Below are positions 17,601-24,227 of a stretch of 64,000 bases of DNA, one piece after another. The DNA comes from Candidatus Hydrogenedentota bacterium (GTDB taxonomy: Bacteria > Hydrogenedentota > Hydrogenedentia > Hydrogenedentales > JAEUWI01). The stretch's first letter is position 1. The number at the start of each line of letters is the position of its first letter. The translations under genes and the position numbers were made by a program. Below the pieces are notes generated by a model, which was not told the origin of the DNA, ran no database searches, and was given only the letters and a program-made list of their open reading frames with translations. Location of the stretch: positions 1 to 64,000 of the forward strand of contig JAHBVV010000009.1 of the NCBI GenBank assembly GCA_019637335.1, read 5' to 3'.

Positions 17601-18879
17601 GGGCCTCGGCCTCCCGGACTTCGTTCTCCCGCTCGTCGAGGGCGCCGCGCAACTGGGTCAATTCGCCCCGTGCATTTTCCAGCGCCTGCGCCGCGCTTTT
17701 CTCGTTGGCGCGCAACTGCTCCAATTCCGCCTGCAACGCCTCCTCGGAGGAGGACGCGGCGGCGGCCTGGCTCTGGATGGCGCTCAGTTCGCTCTGGAGC
17801 GCGGCCATGGCGGCCTCGCTTTCGCGGCTGCGGGCTTCGGCGTCGGCGATGGCGGCCTCGCGGTCCTTGAGGCTGGCCTGAAGCTGCCCGAGTTCGGCGC
17901 GCGCTTGCTCCAGTGCCTCGGATTTGCTTCGTTCGTTGGCGCGCAGCTGTTCGAGCTCGGCGTGCAGGGCTTTTTCCGAGTCCGCCGCGCTGGCGGCGTT
18001 CTGCTGGATCTTTTGCATTTCGCCCTGAAGCTGCTGGATGGCGGCTTCCTGCTCGGCGCTGACGCGCTCGGCCTCCGCCACCGCCTTCTCCCGTTCCGAG
18101 AGCTTGTCCTGGAGGGAGGTGAGGGCGCCGCGCGCTTCCGTGAGGGCCTGTTCCTTGGTGGATTGCTCGGAGCGCAGCCGCTGTAATTCATCGTGCAGCT
18201 GGCGTTCCGATTCTGCGGCGGAGGTGGCCTCGGCGTTCAGCTCGGTGAGCTGTGCTTCCAACTCGGCCATCCGCGCTTCCTTGGCCTCGGAATCCTCGAC
18301 GACCTGGCGGATGGATGCCTCGCGTTCTTCGAGGAGGAGCTTGAGGTTTTCCAGCTCATCCTGCGAGCGCTTGAGGTTGGCGGCCTTCTCCTGTTCCGCG
18401 GCGCGCAGGGCGTCCAGTTCCGCCTGAAGGGTCGATTCCGATTCGGAGATGGAGCCGGCGTGGGATTTGAGGCGGGTGAGCTCCTCTTGCAACTGGGCCA
18501 CGGTCTGCTGGAGTTCGGCCTTGTCGAGCGCGTCGGCCAGCCGGTTGTCGAGCGTCTGCCGGAGCGTGTGGATGTGCTTATCCTGATCGGCGGCGGCTTG
18601 TTCGAGGCGCTGAAGCTGGGGGGCGTCGAGGAATCCGGCGAGGGCCTCGTACTGCTCTCGGGTGAGGGCGATCTGGCGCTGGGCGGCGTCACATTGCTCG
18701 AGCGCCTCGTCGACCCGGTTCAGGGCGGCGAGGTTTCGGGCATGCATGTAGGCGAGCACGGGGTTGCCGGGCAAGGTTGCGTTGAGCGCTTCAAGAAGGT
18801 TCAGCGCTTCGCTGTGCCTGCGTTCCCGGAAGTGTTCGTTGGACGCTTGAAACTTGTCTTCCAAGGTCGAAAACTGCAT
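14617..18879 (-). CDS. 1420-residue membrane protein of tandem 77-residue coiled-coil units with LRR-like C-terminus
   Basis: I recognise the architecture but no named family. Residues 1-85 form a TPR-like helical region (RRHSEALNLLEALNATLPGN). From about 88 to 1050 the chain is continuous coiled coil rich in Glu, Ala, Gln, Leu and Ser; from residue 145 it consists of eleven full tandem units plus one partial one, each 77 residues except one of 74, marked by SSSEEALQAELEQLR-like starts. One membrane helix lies at about 1053-1077 (LVMGGIVAAGIAFIFVY). The C-terminal 340 residues include leucine-rich-repeat-like segments (LRTLELINLYRMTDAGL, LKRLHITPSSGVTEEGI). With N-terminus inside, the coil would be cytoplasmic and the LRR part outside. 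A scaffold, polarity or motility role is possible but unproven. ATG 18879 follows a TTGACA promoter. Confidence 0.85.
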   Translation of the reverse strand: MQFSTLEDKFQASNEHFRERRHSEALNLLEALNATLPGNPVLAYMHARNLAALNRVDEALEQCDAAQRQIALTREQYEALAGFLDAPQLQRLEQAAADQDKHIHTLRQTLDNRLADALDKAELQQTVAQLQEELTRLKSHAGSISESESTLQAELDALRAAEQEKAANLKRSQDELENLKLLLEEREASIRQVVEDSEAKEARMAELEAQLTELNAEATSAAESERQLHDELQRLRSEQSTKEQALTEARGALTSLQDKLSEREKAVAEAERVSAEQEAAIQQLQGEMQKIQQNAASAADSEKALHAELEQLRANERSKSEALEQARAELGQLQASLKDREAAIADAEARSRESEAAMAALQSELSAIQSQAAAASSSEEALQAELEQLRANEKSAAQALENARGELTQLRGALDERENEVREAEARSRESEAALAKLNQELALIQEQAAQASTSEQALLAELEQLRNNERSKTKALENARNELTKLRGALDEREREVAEAEARSKEKEEAIAALHGELSAIQRQAEAASSSEKALAAELESLRAKEAEKAEYLEKTRGDLEQLKSALAQREKEAQDVASMSQEAREQLEAELAALSQQVHERAESEKTLAREVEQLRQDGSSKSETLESARGELETLKSQLNDRESAVEAARKASEEQAAQVAAMQQELAKLQDEARSASQSETQLASELETLRASEAEKSKTLDDARAELEALRGQLGEREAAMEQAAQTSSEQEARLAEMQKELASLHEKASQASSSEANLTAELDSLRSSESQKTKDLDDARQELVALREALEARERAADDARASNAEQEALVAAMQKELEGLRSQATEAHSSEKTLSSEVEQLRENESRKSQALEDARKEVEELRQALAAREQEVQKAADTDEASQEQMRRLQEELAAIQAKAREAASSESELAGELESLRKNEEEKNAALEQSRKELEALQQALADQQAAAQRANEEKARNQAAVDELKRELALLEKQRTDADTSQEALHKELELLKDEERRQLESLEKARAEVETLRKTLDEQDDTLARTEFLLKRAKERYSTGSRIPYLVMGGIVAAGIAFIFVYNNYLRPTPLPVETVQEIVLHFPADRSLGDLYAVARSAFDTGAWEPVEQGALGAVNAMSDQVFRLQMNDEAAADLSVLRTLDAPYIWSLSLPRLILNDDNLGHLAALPELRRLEVDAPISRDGRDLLATVLPRAVIQDRPAELVPFGQVVARPPARTLAFPAASVGRIFTRPWNPENPGSWTERGQAQGSVSLAEGVEARLEVGYDTSDLSFLDAIDPGALQGVGLSGPNTKDSGLAHVGRHTGLLHLSLKEIDVTDAGLGALSRFKHLRTLELINLYRMTDAGLNNFSQQPYLADVTVMGASISNQSIDFFQGLPSLKRLHITPSSGVTEEGILALKSSLRNCEVSP
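15730..18447 (-). repeat. Twelve tandem 231-bp coding repeats (77-residue units)
   Basis: Unit starts in the protein fall at residues 145, 222, 299, 376, 453, 530, 604, 681, 758, 835, 912 and 989. Spacing is exactly 77 residues in every case but one (530 to 604, 74 residues). Each unit follows the scheme Ser-x-Ser-Glu, ELxxLR, Lys, LExARxEL, LRxxLxEREx, then a Glu/Ala helix and a closing QxELxxI segment. 77 equals eleven heptads or seven hendecads, so the periodicity preserves the coiled-coil register. The DNA copies differ at many sites, so the expansion is not recent. Confidence 0.9.
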
Positions 18880-18926
18880 GGCGCGGCTCCATCAATCACA
18901 ATTTTTCTTCTTATGCGGCTTAGTGT

Positions 18927-18953
18927 AACATAATAAACGCGTTCCAGTGTCAA
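18927..18953 (-). promoter_or_regulatory. Likely promoter of the coiled-coil gene
   Basis: On the minus strand TTGACA (18953-18948) is followed after 15 bp by TATGTT (18932-18927), or after 17 bp by TGTTAC, 50-70 bp before ATG 18879. The stretch is AT-rich against its surroundings. The promoter is divergent from the HDOD gene starting at 19008. Confidence 0.5.
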
Positions 18954-19007
18954 GAGTTTAGTTCGCCCGGCGGCGACCTGCCGCCCGGCGAGCGGTGGAG
19001 AGATTAC

Positions 19008-20501
19008 GTGGCCGATACGTCTGAGGTTCTGGTGCTGTCCTGCGCTTGCGGGCAGAAGATGAAGATTCCCGCGGATGGCATGGGCCGCACCTTCAAGTGC
19101 GTCCGCTGTGGCGCCCACATCAAGGTCTCCGAAGAAAACAGCGCGCCCCTTCCAAGCCAGGCGCCGCCGCCCGCGGAGAAACCGCCCGCGCCGGAGAAGC
19201 CGCCGGCGCCCGAGCGGGAGCCCGCGGAGCCACCCGCCGCGCAGAAGCCCATCGGGGACTTGCTGGTGGGGGCGGGGCTGATCACCGAGGAGCAGCTTGC
19301 CGAGGCGCTGAGCCGCCAGAAGTCGCAGGGGGGCAAGACCTTCGAGATACTGCTTGCGCTGGGCTATCTCGACAAGGACGCGCTGCACGCGTTTCTTTCG
19401 CGGCAGCCGGGCATCGCGAACATTGATCTTTCGCGCTTCAATATCAGCCCCGAGCTGGTGAATCTCATCCCGAAGAAGCTCGCGGTTGAGAATCTGGTGC
19501 TGCCGATTGACCAGCTTGGGAAACTGTTGACGGTGGCCATGGCGTGCCCGCTGGACGTGGCCACGATCCAGCTTATTGAGCGAACGACGGGCCTGAAGGT
19601 CAAGGCGATGCTCTGCAAGCTGGAGGATATCCACGCGGCCGTCCAGAAGTATTACCCGGAGCGGAAGCATTTTGAATTGAGCCCGTCGAGCTTCGACCAC
19701 CTGCCCGGGGCTTCGGCTCCGCGGGACAAGGTGGATGAGAAGCTGAAGAAGTGGAACGGGATGATGGTTTCGGGTGAGCGCCTCAAGCAGATTGCGGAGG
19801 AGATCGCGCCCCCGGAGGTCACGCTGGATCTTGTTACGGCGGTTGTCCTGAATGAGCCGGCATTGGGGGCGACGCTGCTGCGGATTGCGAACAGCGAGCT
19901 TTACGGTCTTCGCGGCCAGGTCGATAGCATACCAATGGCCGTCGCTGTGATTGGAAAGCCGGGCATACAGCAGTTCCTGACGGAGTTCCTGGAGCCGGCG
20001 GACCCGAAGGCTATAGCGATCATTGCGCCGTGGGTCGAGACCAGCCTGCGGGCCGCGCAGTATGCGCGCGATCTGGCGCGCGAAAGCGGCGTGCTGGGCC
20101 CGCATGTGGCGTATTCGCTCGGCCTGGTGTCGGAGTTGGGCCGCATGGCGATGGCGCTGGTGTCTCCCCTGCAATACAAGCGCGTCAAGTCGAATTTGCA
20201 CGGCGAGCCGCTTGCGCAGGCTGAGTTGAAGGTGTTTACGATGGATCACTGCGAGGTTGCGGGGATGCTCGGGGTCCAGTGGCATTTACCGGCATCGATC
20301 ACGCGGCCGCTGGAGTATTACCTCGCGCCAAAGGAGGCCAAGGAGATGGCGCCGCAGTGTCACCTGCTCGCGCTGGCGGTCGGGTTGGCGAACAAGGCCG
20401 ATGAAGACCGGGAGAAGGTGCTCGCGGCGTACAGCGCTTCCATTGAGGCGCTTGGGATATCGGCTGACGCCGTTCGCAAGATAGTCGGGTCCGCGCGGTA
20501 A
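19008..20501 (+). CDS. Zinc-ribbon / MshEN / HDOD regulatory protein
   Basis: A 497-residue cytoplasmic signalling protein starting at GTG 19008 with GGAGAG upstream. Residues 10-40 form a zinc ribbon (CAC at 12-14 and CVRC at 31-34). A Pro/Ala/Glu-rich linker follows to about 80. Residues 84-215 are a type II/IV secretion ATPase N-terminal (MshEN) domain with IGDLLVGAGLITEEQLAEAL; this domain binds c-di-GMP in MshE, but the usual Arg-Leu-Gly-x-x-Leu boxes here read PIGDLL and TFEILL, so binding is uncertain. Residues 245-430 are an HDOD domain (AVVLNEPALGATLLRIANS, and GLVSELGRMAMAL). HDOD proteins lack catalytic HD residues and act as regulatory adaptors, often in motility. It forms an operon with the Nif11-like gene 28 bp downstream. 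Confidence 0.8.
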   Translation: MADTSEVLVLSCACGQKMKIPADGMGRTFKCVRCGAHIKVSEENSAPLPSQAPPPAEKPPAPEKPPAPEREPAEPPAAQKPIGDLLVGAGLITEEQLAEALSRQKSQGGKTFEILLALGYLDKDALHAFLSRQPGIANIDLSRFNISPELVNLIPKKLAVENLVLPIDQLGKLLTVAMACPLDVATIQLIERTTGLKVKAMLCKLEDIHAAVQKYYPERKHFELSPSSFDHLPGASAPRDKVDEKLKKWNGMMVSGERLKQIAEEIAPPEVTLDLVTAVVLNEPALGATLLRIANSELYGLRGQVDSIPMAVAVIGKPGIQQFLTEFLEPADPKAIAIIAPWVETSLRAAQYARDLARESGVLGPHVAYSLGLVSELGRMAMALVSPLQYKRVKSNLHGEPLAQAELKVFTMDHCEVAGMLGVQWHLPASITRPLEYYLAPKEAKEMAPQCHLLALAVGLANKADEDREKVLAAYSASIEALGISADAVRKIVGSAR

Positions 20502-20529
20502 GGCCGCGCGGTGAGCAGTCAGGGACACC

Positions 20530-20766
20530 ATGTCGGAAGAACAGGCGCGCGCCTTCATCGAGTTTGCCGGTAGAACGCCGGCGGTTCAGGCGGAGTTGGA
20601 AAAACTGCGAGGGCCGGGCGTATTTCAGCGGCTTATCGAGATGGGCTCCCGCTACGGCTACGAGTTCACGGAGGAAGCGTATCGGGATGCGGTGATCGCG
20701 ATGGCGGAGGGGGAACTGTCCGACGCGGCCCTGGATGAGGTGCTCCGGGAGACAGGGCTCAAATAG
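20530..20766 (+). CDS. Nif11-like small protein
   Basis: A 78-residue protein whose first 50 residues match the Nif11 / NHLP-leader domain (PF07862): MSEEQARAFIEFAG, then TPAVQAELEKL and a GYEFTEEAY helix. In RiPP precursors this domain is the leader and ends with ELSDEELE followed by a Gly-Gly cleavage site; here the equivalent is GELSDAALDEVLRETGLK, without Gly-Gly and without a Cys/Ser/Thr-rich core. It is therefore probably a stand-alone Nif11 protein rather than a lanthipeptide-type precursor. It follows the HDOD gene by 28 bp and ends 6 bp before the convergent SPASM-type gene. Confidence 0.75.
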   Translation: MSEEQARAFIEFAGRTPAVQAELEKLRGPGVFQRLIEMGSRYGYEFTEEAYRDAVIAMAEGELSDAALDEVLRETGLK

Positions 20767-20772
20767 GGGCCG

Positions 20773-21501
20773 TTACTTCTGGCAGAGGTGCCGCGCGACG
20801 AGGGGTGGGCAGCCGCTGCAGTTCCGGCCCGGGACCGGCTCGGAGGGGGTAACGCAGTGGGGCAAGCGTGGATTGTGCATGATGGCGTCGAGGCTTCCAT
20901 CCATCACGGAGCCGAGGTAGAACTCCTCTTCGCCCGCGACAAGCCCGCAGGTATAGAGGCGTCCGGAGGGGTCGACGTAGACCATTCGGGCGGGAAAATC
21001 ACACGCGGCGCCTTCCTCGGGGATGGGGGGCGCGGACTTTGCGACGCTGACGCCCCGGGCCTCAAGATCGGCGTATTCCCCGGCCGCTTCGGGCTCCACC
21101 AGCAGGATGCAGGCCTCTCCACGCAATTCCAGCAGCATTTCCCGCTCTTCCGGGCGCAACTCGCCCTCCGCCGCGTGAACACATACGGTCATGTCGTGTG
21201 TATTTCGGGCCCAGCGGCAAATGGCGGGTACGGCGGCGCGGGACGCTGGCGGTCCGAGGGTAACGACAAGCCAGTTCACGCCCAGGGATGCCGCTTCATC
21301 GATAATGTTCAGCCACTCGTCGTCGCCGAGCGCCTCCGATTCCGTCCCGGCGCCCATTTGCAGCCAGAGGTAGAAGATATCGCCTTCGGAGCGGGCGGCG
21401 CCGGCCCGGGCGCATGCGGCGAGCCCCTGGCGGATCCGGCGGCCGAGCGAAAAGAACTCGAGCGGCTCGCCCGTGGCTTTATCTTCCGGTGTGTGCGTCA
21501 A
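20773..21501 (-). CDS. SPASM-domain protein lacking the radical-SAM CX3CX2C motif
   Basis: A 242-residue protein starting at TTG 21501 with CAGGAGAG eight bases upstream. The C-terminal third is SPASM-like: Cys167, then Gly180-x4-Cys185 (PSGRLYTC), Cys216, Cys228-x2-Cys231 and Cys240, enough to hold an auxiliary Fe-S cluster. The N-terminal part (40-150) resembles a radical-SAM half barrel: LWLQ strand, DDEWLNIIDEAASLGV helix, then VVTLGPP in place of the usual TGGEP. No cysteine occurs between residues 31 and 94, so the AdoMet-binding CX3CX2C motif is absent. It is either a degenerate radical-SAM enzyme or a partner protein. It converges on the Nif11-like gene. Confidence 0.65.
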   Translation of the reverse strand: MTHTPEDKATGEPLEFFSLGRRIRQGLAACARAGAARSEGDIFYLWLQMGAGTESEALGDDEWLNIIDEAASLGVNWLVVTLGPPASRAAVPAICRWARNTHDMTVCVHAAEGELRPEEREMLLELRGEACILLVEPEAAGEYADLEARGVSVAKSAPPIPEEGAACDFPARMVYVDPSGRLYTCGLVAGEEEFYLGSVMDGSLDAIMHNPRLPHCVTPSEPVPGRNCSGCPPLVARHLCQK

Positions 21502-21622
21502 GGTTTTACTCTCCTGCGTTGGGCGGGTCGCCCGCCGCAGCCAGATTGCCGCGGCTGTGGAGAAGTAACACTCCCGGGGGGGCGGATCATTTCCGCTGTG
21601 GCGAGTTTCTTCGTGGCGAGGT

Positions 21623-21650
21623 TTGCCGGGCGGCGCTGGCGTGCTATAAT
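21623..21650 (+). promoter_or_regulatory. Strong sigma70-type promoter upstream of the candidate 6S-like RNA
   Basis: TTGCCG (21623-21628), a 16-bp spacer and a consensus TATAAT (21645-21650) occur in a region without protein genes. Predicted initiation is near 21657. The only transcript unit downstream before a terminator (21938-21964) is non-coding. Confidence 0.7.
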
Positions 21651-21721
21651 ACGTCGAACAGCGAGCAAGAAAATAGCATATCCACACGGTCCGCGCCAAG
21701 CGACCGTGGGGAGTTTATTGC

Positions 21722-21885
21722 GAACCGGTTTTTCCCTGCCGTGTGCGTTATGGCATGTAAGCGCCGCACCTTTCGCATTGAACTGGGTGTTCGATATTTG
21801 TGTAGCCAACGCCAGGCCTCCGTAGTTCAGTGGAAGGCGAAGGGCTATCGTGAGAATGCCCCCCTATTGAGGGAAAGGTTTGATG
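21722..21885 (+). ncRNA. Candidate 6S-like regulatory RNA
   Basis: No protein is plausible here, yet the region folds by eye into one long irregular hairpin. Closing stem: TTTCCCT (21731-21737) with AGGGAAA (21870-21876), extended by G-U pairs; next GGCAT with ATGCC; then a large internal bubble; then CCTTT with GAAGG, CATTGAACT with AGTTCAGTG (nine pairs), and GGTGTT with AACGCC near the apex. A closing stem, central bubble and apical stem is the architecture of 6S RNA, which mimics an open promoter and binds RNA polymerase. The 5' strand TTTCCCTGCCGTGTGCG resembles the E. coli 6S start TTTCTCTGAGATGTTCG, and CGATATTT recurs in the apical part. A strong promoter and a terminator flank it. 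A covariance search is required to name it. Confidence 0.45.
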
Positions 21886-21937
21886 CGCTCTTGGCCGGAC
21901 GGCATGCGCGGGGATTTTTTGAAGATTTATGGAATAG

Positions 21938-21964
21938 CGGGCCGCTGCGGGGCGGCCCGTTTTT
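21938..21964 (+). terminator. Rho-independent terminator
   Basis: The perfect 8-bp stem CGGGCCGC/GCGGCCCG (21938-21945 and 21952-21959), with a six-base loop, is followed directly by five T residues (21960-21964). It ends the non-coding transcript just before the pil promoter. Confidence 0.85.
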
Positions 21965-21982
21965 GGGGCCTCAAGTAAATAC

Positions 21983-22011
21983 TTGACAAACTGGTGAGGA
22001 GTGCGTAAACT
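21983..22011 (+). promoter_or_regulatory. Sigma70-type promoter of the pil operon
   Basis: A consensus TTGACA (21983-21988), a 17-bp spacer and TAAACT (22006-22011) lie right after the terminator. Initiation near 22018 would give an untranslated leader of about 220 nt before pilM. Confidence 0.75.
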
Positions 22012-22035
22012 AAATGTGCGGGCCCCTTCGGTGGC

Positions 22036-22095
22036 CTCTCGCCGTCAGATGTTCAGGCCGCAAGCCCTTTTGGGCGCGCGGCGCGCCGGCGAGAG
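22036..22095 (+). other. Structured leader of the pil operon
   Basis: CTCTCGCCG (22036-22044) pairs perfectly with CGGCGAGAG (22087-22095), enclosing a further CCGC/GCGG stem capped by GCCC-TTTT-GGGC. The leader then runs unstructured or weakly paired to the pilM start at 22240. No known riboswitch class (c-di-GMP GEMM, cobalamin, FMN) is recognisable, and there is no U-tract directly after the stem. Confidence 0.5.
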
Positions 22096-22239
22096 CGCTC
22101 CAGACAGGGTCCGGGCATGCCGTCGGCAGCCGCCTGTATGAGGCGTTTGGCGGGGTGTGCGCCAAATAGTGCGCGTGGTGACTACCAGGCCACCCGGCCA
22201 GAGCATCGGTTGGCCGGTCCGAATAGGAGCTCGGGTGTA

Positions 22240-23559
22240 TTGCTGTTCTTCAAAGCAAAGAAGTCGATAGGCCTCGATATCGGCACCCATTCCGTCAAGG
22301 CGGTGCAAATGTCCCGGCGGGGCGGTCGCCTGTGTGTGGACGAGGTGGGCTACGCCCTGGTCGACCGGAATCAGGTCAACGCGGATCCCGTCATGGCGCA
22401 CGCGTCGGCGGTGGCGGAGGCCCTTTCGGGCATGAACCTGAAATCGAGCCAGATTGTGGGGGCGCTACCGGGCCAGACGGTGGTGATCCGGTATCCACGG
22501 TATGCGGAGACGAATCGCGAGCAGCTTGACGCAATCGTCAATCGCGAGGCGGGCCAGAACATCCCCTACGATTTGAACGAGGTATCGCTTGATTGGACCT
22601 TGCTCGACGAAGTGGAAGAGGCCGGCCAGCGGCAGTTGAAGGTGCTGCTGGTGGCGGCTAAACATGAGATCATCGACTCGCGCGTGCAGATTATGGAAGC
22701 GAGCGAGCTGCAATACAGTATTCTCAGCGTGGATTCGCTCGCGCTTTCCGACGCGGCGGAGGCCTGCGATTTTCTCCGTGTGGGAGAGACGGTCGCCCTG
22801 ATCAATATTGGCCTGACGTCCGCGAGCATTCACTTCGTGAAGGACGGTGTGTCGAATTTCATTCGCGATGTGAATTGGGGCGCGCGCGAGTTGATTCACG
22901 GGATCGCGAAGGAGTTGCGCTGCGACTATGAAGAAGCGGAGCGGCGTCTTCAGGACTTCCTGTCGCGCGGACCGGCCCCGGCGCCCGCGGTCGCGGCTCC
23001 CTTAGCCGGCGAGCCGCTTGACAATCTCGAGGATTCGCTTGGGGGCGGGGCCGAGGGAATCCAGACGCCGGAGTCATTGAGCGATTTTGGCGACGATCCG
23101 TTTGGGGAGGCGGGTTACCGGCCCAAGCCGCCCGCGATGGGTGGCGGCGGGTCGCTCCTCGATCCACTGGACGACGAATTCGGCGGGGAGATGGGCGGCG
23201 CCATCACGGGCGCGAGCCCGATGGGCATGGCGGAAGAGGTTGTGCCCGAGATGGACGAAATCGTGTCTTCTTCTCTCAACCGGATGGTTTCGGAGATCCG
23301 GCGTTCATTTGATTACTACGAACATCAACTTTACGAGCGCCCGGTGGACCGCCTGATTGTGAGCGGCGGGATCGCGCATTCGACGCTGGTATGCAGTGTC
23401 TTGCTCGAAGAGCTGGGTGTGGAGTCCGTGGATGTGGCGAATCCGATGAACAGCGCGCTGTACACGGGCGACGAGTTCGCCATGGGCGCGATGGCGGAGC
23501 ATCCGTCGCAGTTCATGGTCGCTGTGGGGCTCGCAGCACGGGGAATGGCGGATCTATGA
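22240..23559 (+). CDS. pilM: Type IV pilus inner-membrane platform protein PilM, with acidic low-complexity insert
   Basis: A 439-residue actin-like ATPase of the PilM family that binds the N-terminus of PilN on the cytoplasmic face. It starts at TTG 22240, ten bases after AGGAG; the product begins FFKAKKSIGLDIGTHSVKAVQ, the phosphate-1 loop. Later signatures are QLDAIVNREAGQNIPYDL, LINIGLTSASIHFVKDG (phosphate 2) and DRLIVSGGIAHSTL (adenosine loop). An insert at about residues 243-333, rich in Gly, Pro, Asp and Glu, divides the fold and makes the protein about 90 residues longer than usual (around 350). First gene of pilMNOPQ; it overlaps pilN by ATGA. Confidence 0.92.
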   Translation: MLFFKAKKSIGLDIGTHSVKAVQMSRRGGRLCVDEVGYALVDRNQVNADPVMAHASAVAEALSGMNLKSSQIVGALPGQTVVIRYPRYAETNREQLDAIVNREAGQNIPYDLNEVSLDWTLLDEVEEAGQRQLKVLLVAAKHEIIDSRVQIMEASELQYSILSVDSLALSDAAEACDFLRVGETVALINIGLTSASIHFVKDGVSNFIRDVNWGARELIHGIAKELRCDYEEAERRLQDFLSRGPAPAPAVAAPLAGEPLDNLEDSLGGGAEGIQTPESLSDFGDDPFGEAGYRPKPPAMGGGGSLLDPLDDEFGGEMGGAITGASPMGMAEEVVPEMDEIVSSSLNRMVSEIRRSFDYYEHQLYERPVDRLIVSGGIAHSTLVCSVLLEELGVESVDVANPMNSALYTGDEFAMGAMAEHPSQFMVAVGLAARGMADL

Positions 23560-24227
23560 TTATCATCAATCTACTTCCCGAAGAACTTCGCCCGATCAAG
23601 CGGACGCCGCTGCCGCACCTGCTGAGCGTGGTGGCGCTTCTGCTCGCGCTTGCCAGCATGGGCTGGATGTTTGTCTCCATCACGGCGCGTATCGCGGGCA
23701 CGCGGGCCGATTTGGCCAAGGCGAACAGCGAGCTGGCGGGCCTCAAGGACGTGGTGGAAGAGTACAACGCTCTGAGCGCGAAGAAAGAGCAGCTGGAGAA
23801 CAAGATCAATGTTATCCAGGAAATCCTCAGCGACCGGATTATCTGGTCGGCGCAGCTTCACAAGCTATCGACGCTGACGCCCAACAATTTCTGGTACCGC
23901 CGGATCCGGGAAACGTCGAAGACAGTCACGATGGAGCGGGTGCAGATAGACGAGAAGACCGGCCAGGCGGTGCTGGACAAGGACGGGCGGCAGAAACTGA
24001 TCCGGGAGAACATCCGGCGTCCGATGCTGGAAGTCTCGGGGTATGTGATCAACGACGAGCAGGGCGTGAACTCCGTTGCGACATTGACGCAGAAGACGGC
24101 GGAGGACCCGGACTTTTCGTCGATGTTTATCCTGGACTCGCCACAGATAACGGATTCAGAGTACAACGGCTATTCCGTGCGCGGATTTACGCTGGAGTAC
24201 CGGATTGATACCGGAGGCGCACCCTGA
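23556..24227 (+). CDS. pilN: Type IV pilus assembly protein PilN
   Basis: A 223-residue bitopic inner-membrane protein. The N-terminal INLLPEELRP motif (residues 4-13) is the cytoplasmic segment that docks into PilM. One membrane helix spans about 22-45, followed by a periplasmic coiled coil (LAKANSELAGLKDVVEEYN) and a ferredoxin-like domain that pairs with PilO. Start ATG 23556 overlaps the pilM stop (ATGA). Its own stop overlaps the pilO start. Confidence 0.9.
   Translation: MIIINLLPEELRPIKRTPLPHLLSVVALLLALASMGWMFVSITARIAGTRADLAKANSELAGLKDVVEEYNALSAKKEQLENKINVIQEILSDRIIWSAQLHKLSTLTPNNFWYRRIRETSKTVTMERVQIDEKTGQAVLDKDGRQKLIRENIRRPMLEVSGYVINDEQGVNSVATLTQKTAEDPDFSSMFILDSPQITDSEYNGYSVRGFTLEYRIDTGGAP

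Noticed and set aside
15253-18186. Long plus-strand frames rich in Leu, Gly and Phe opposite the coiled-coil gene
   Set aside because: They are the mirror of the 77-residue repeats (Glu/Gln/Lys codons read backwards as Leu/Phe), not membrane proteins.
20530-20766. Lanthipeptide or other RiPP precursor
   Set aside because: No Gly-Gly cleavage site, no Cys/Ser/Thr core, and no LanM, YcaO or peptidase-transporter gene nearby.
21811-21885. tRNA-like start GCCTCCGTAGTTCAGTGG
   Set aside because: No TpsiC arm (GGTTCGAATCC-like) and no acceptor pairing follow at the right distance; the segment pairs better with the upstream half of the long hairpin.
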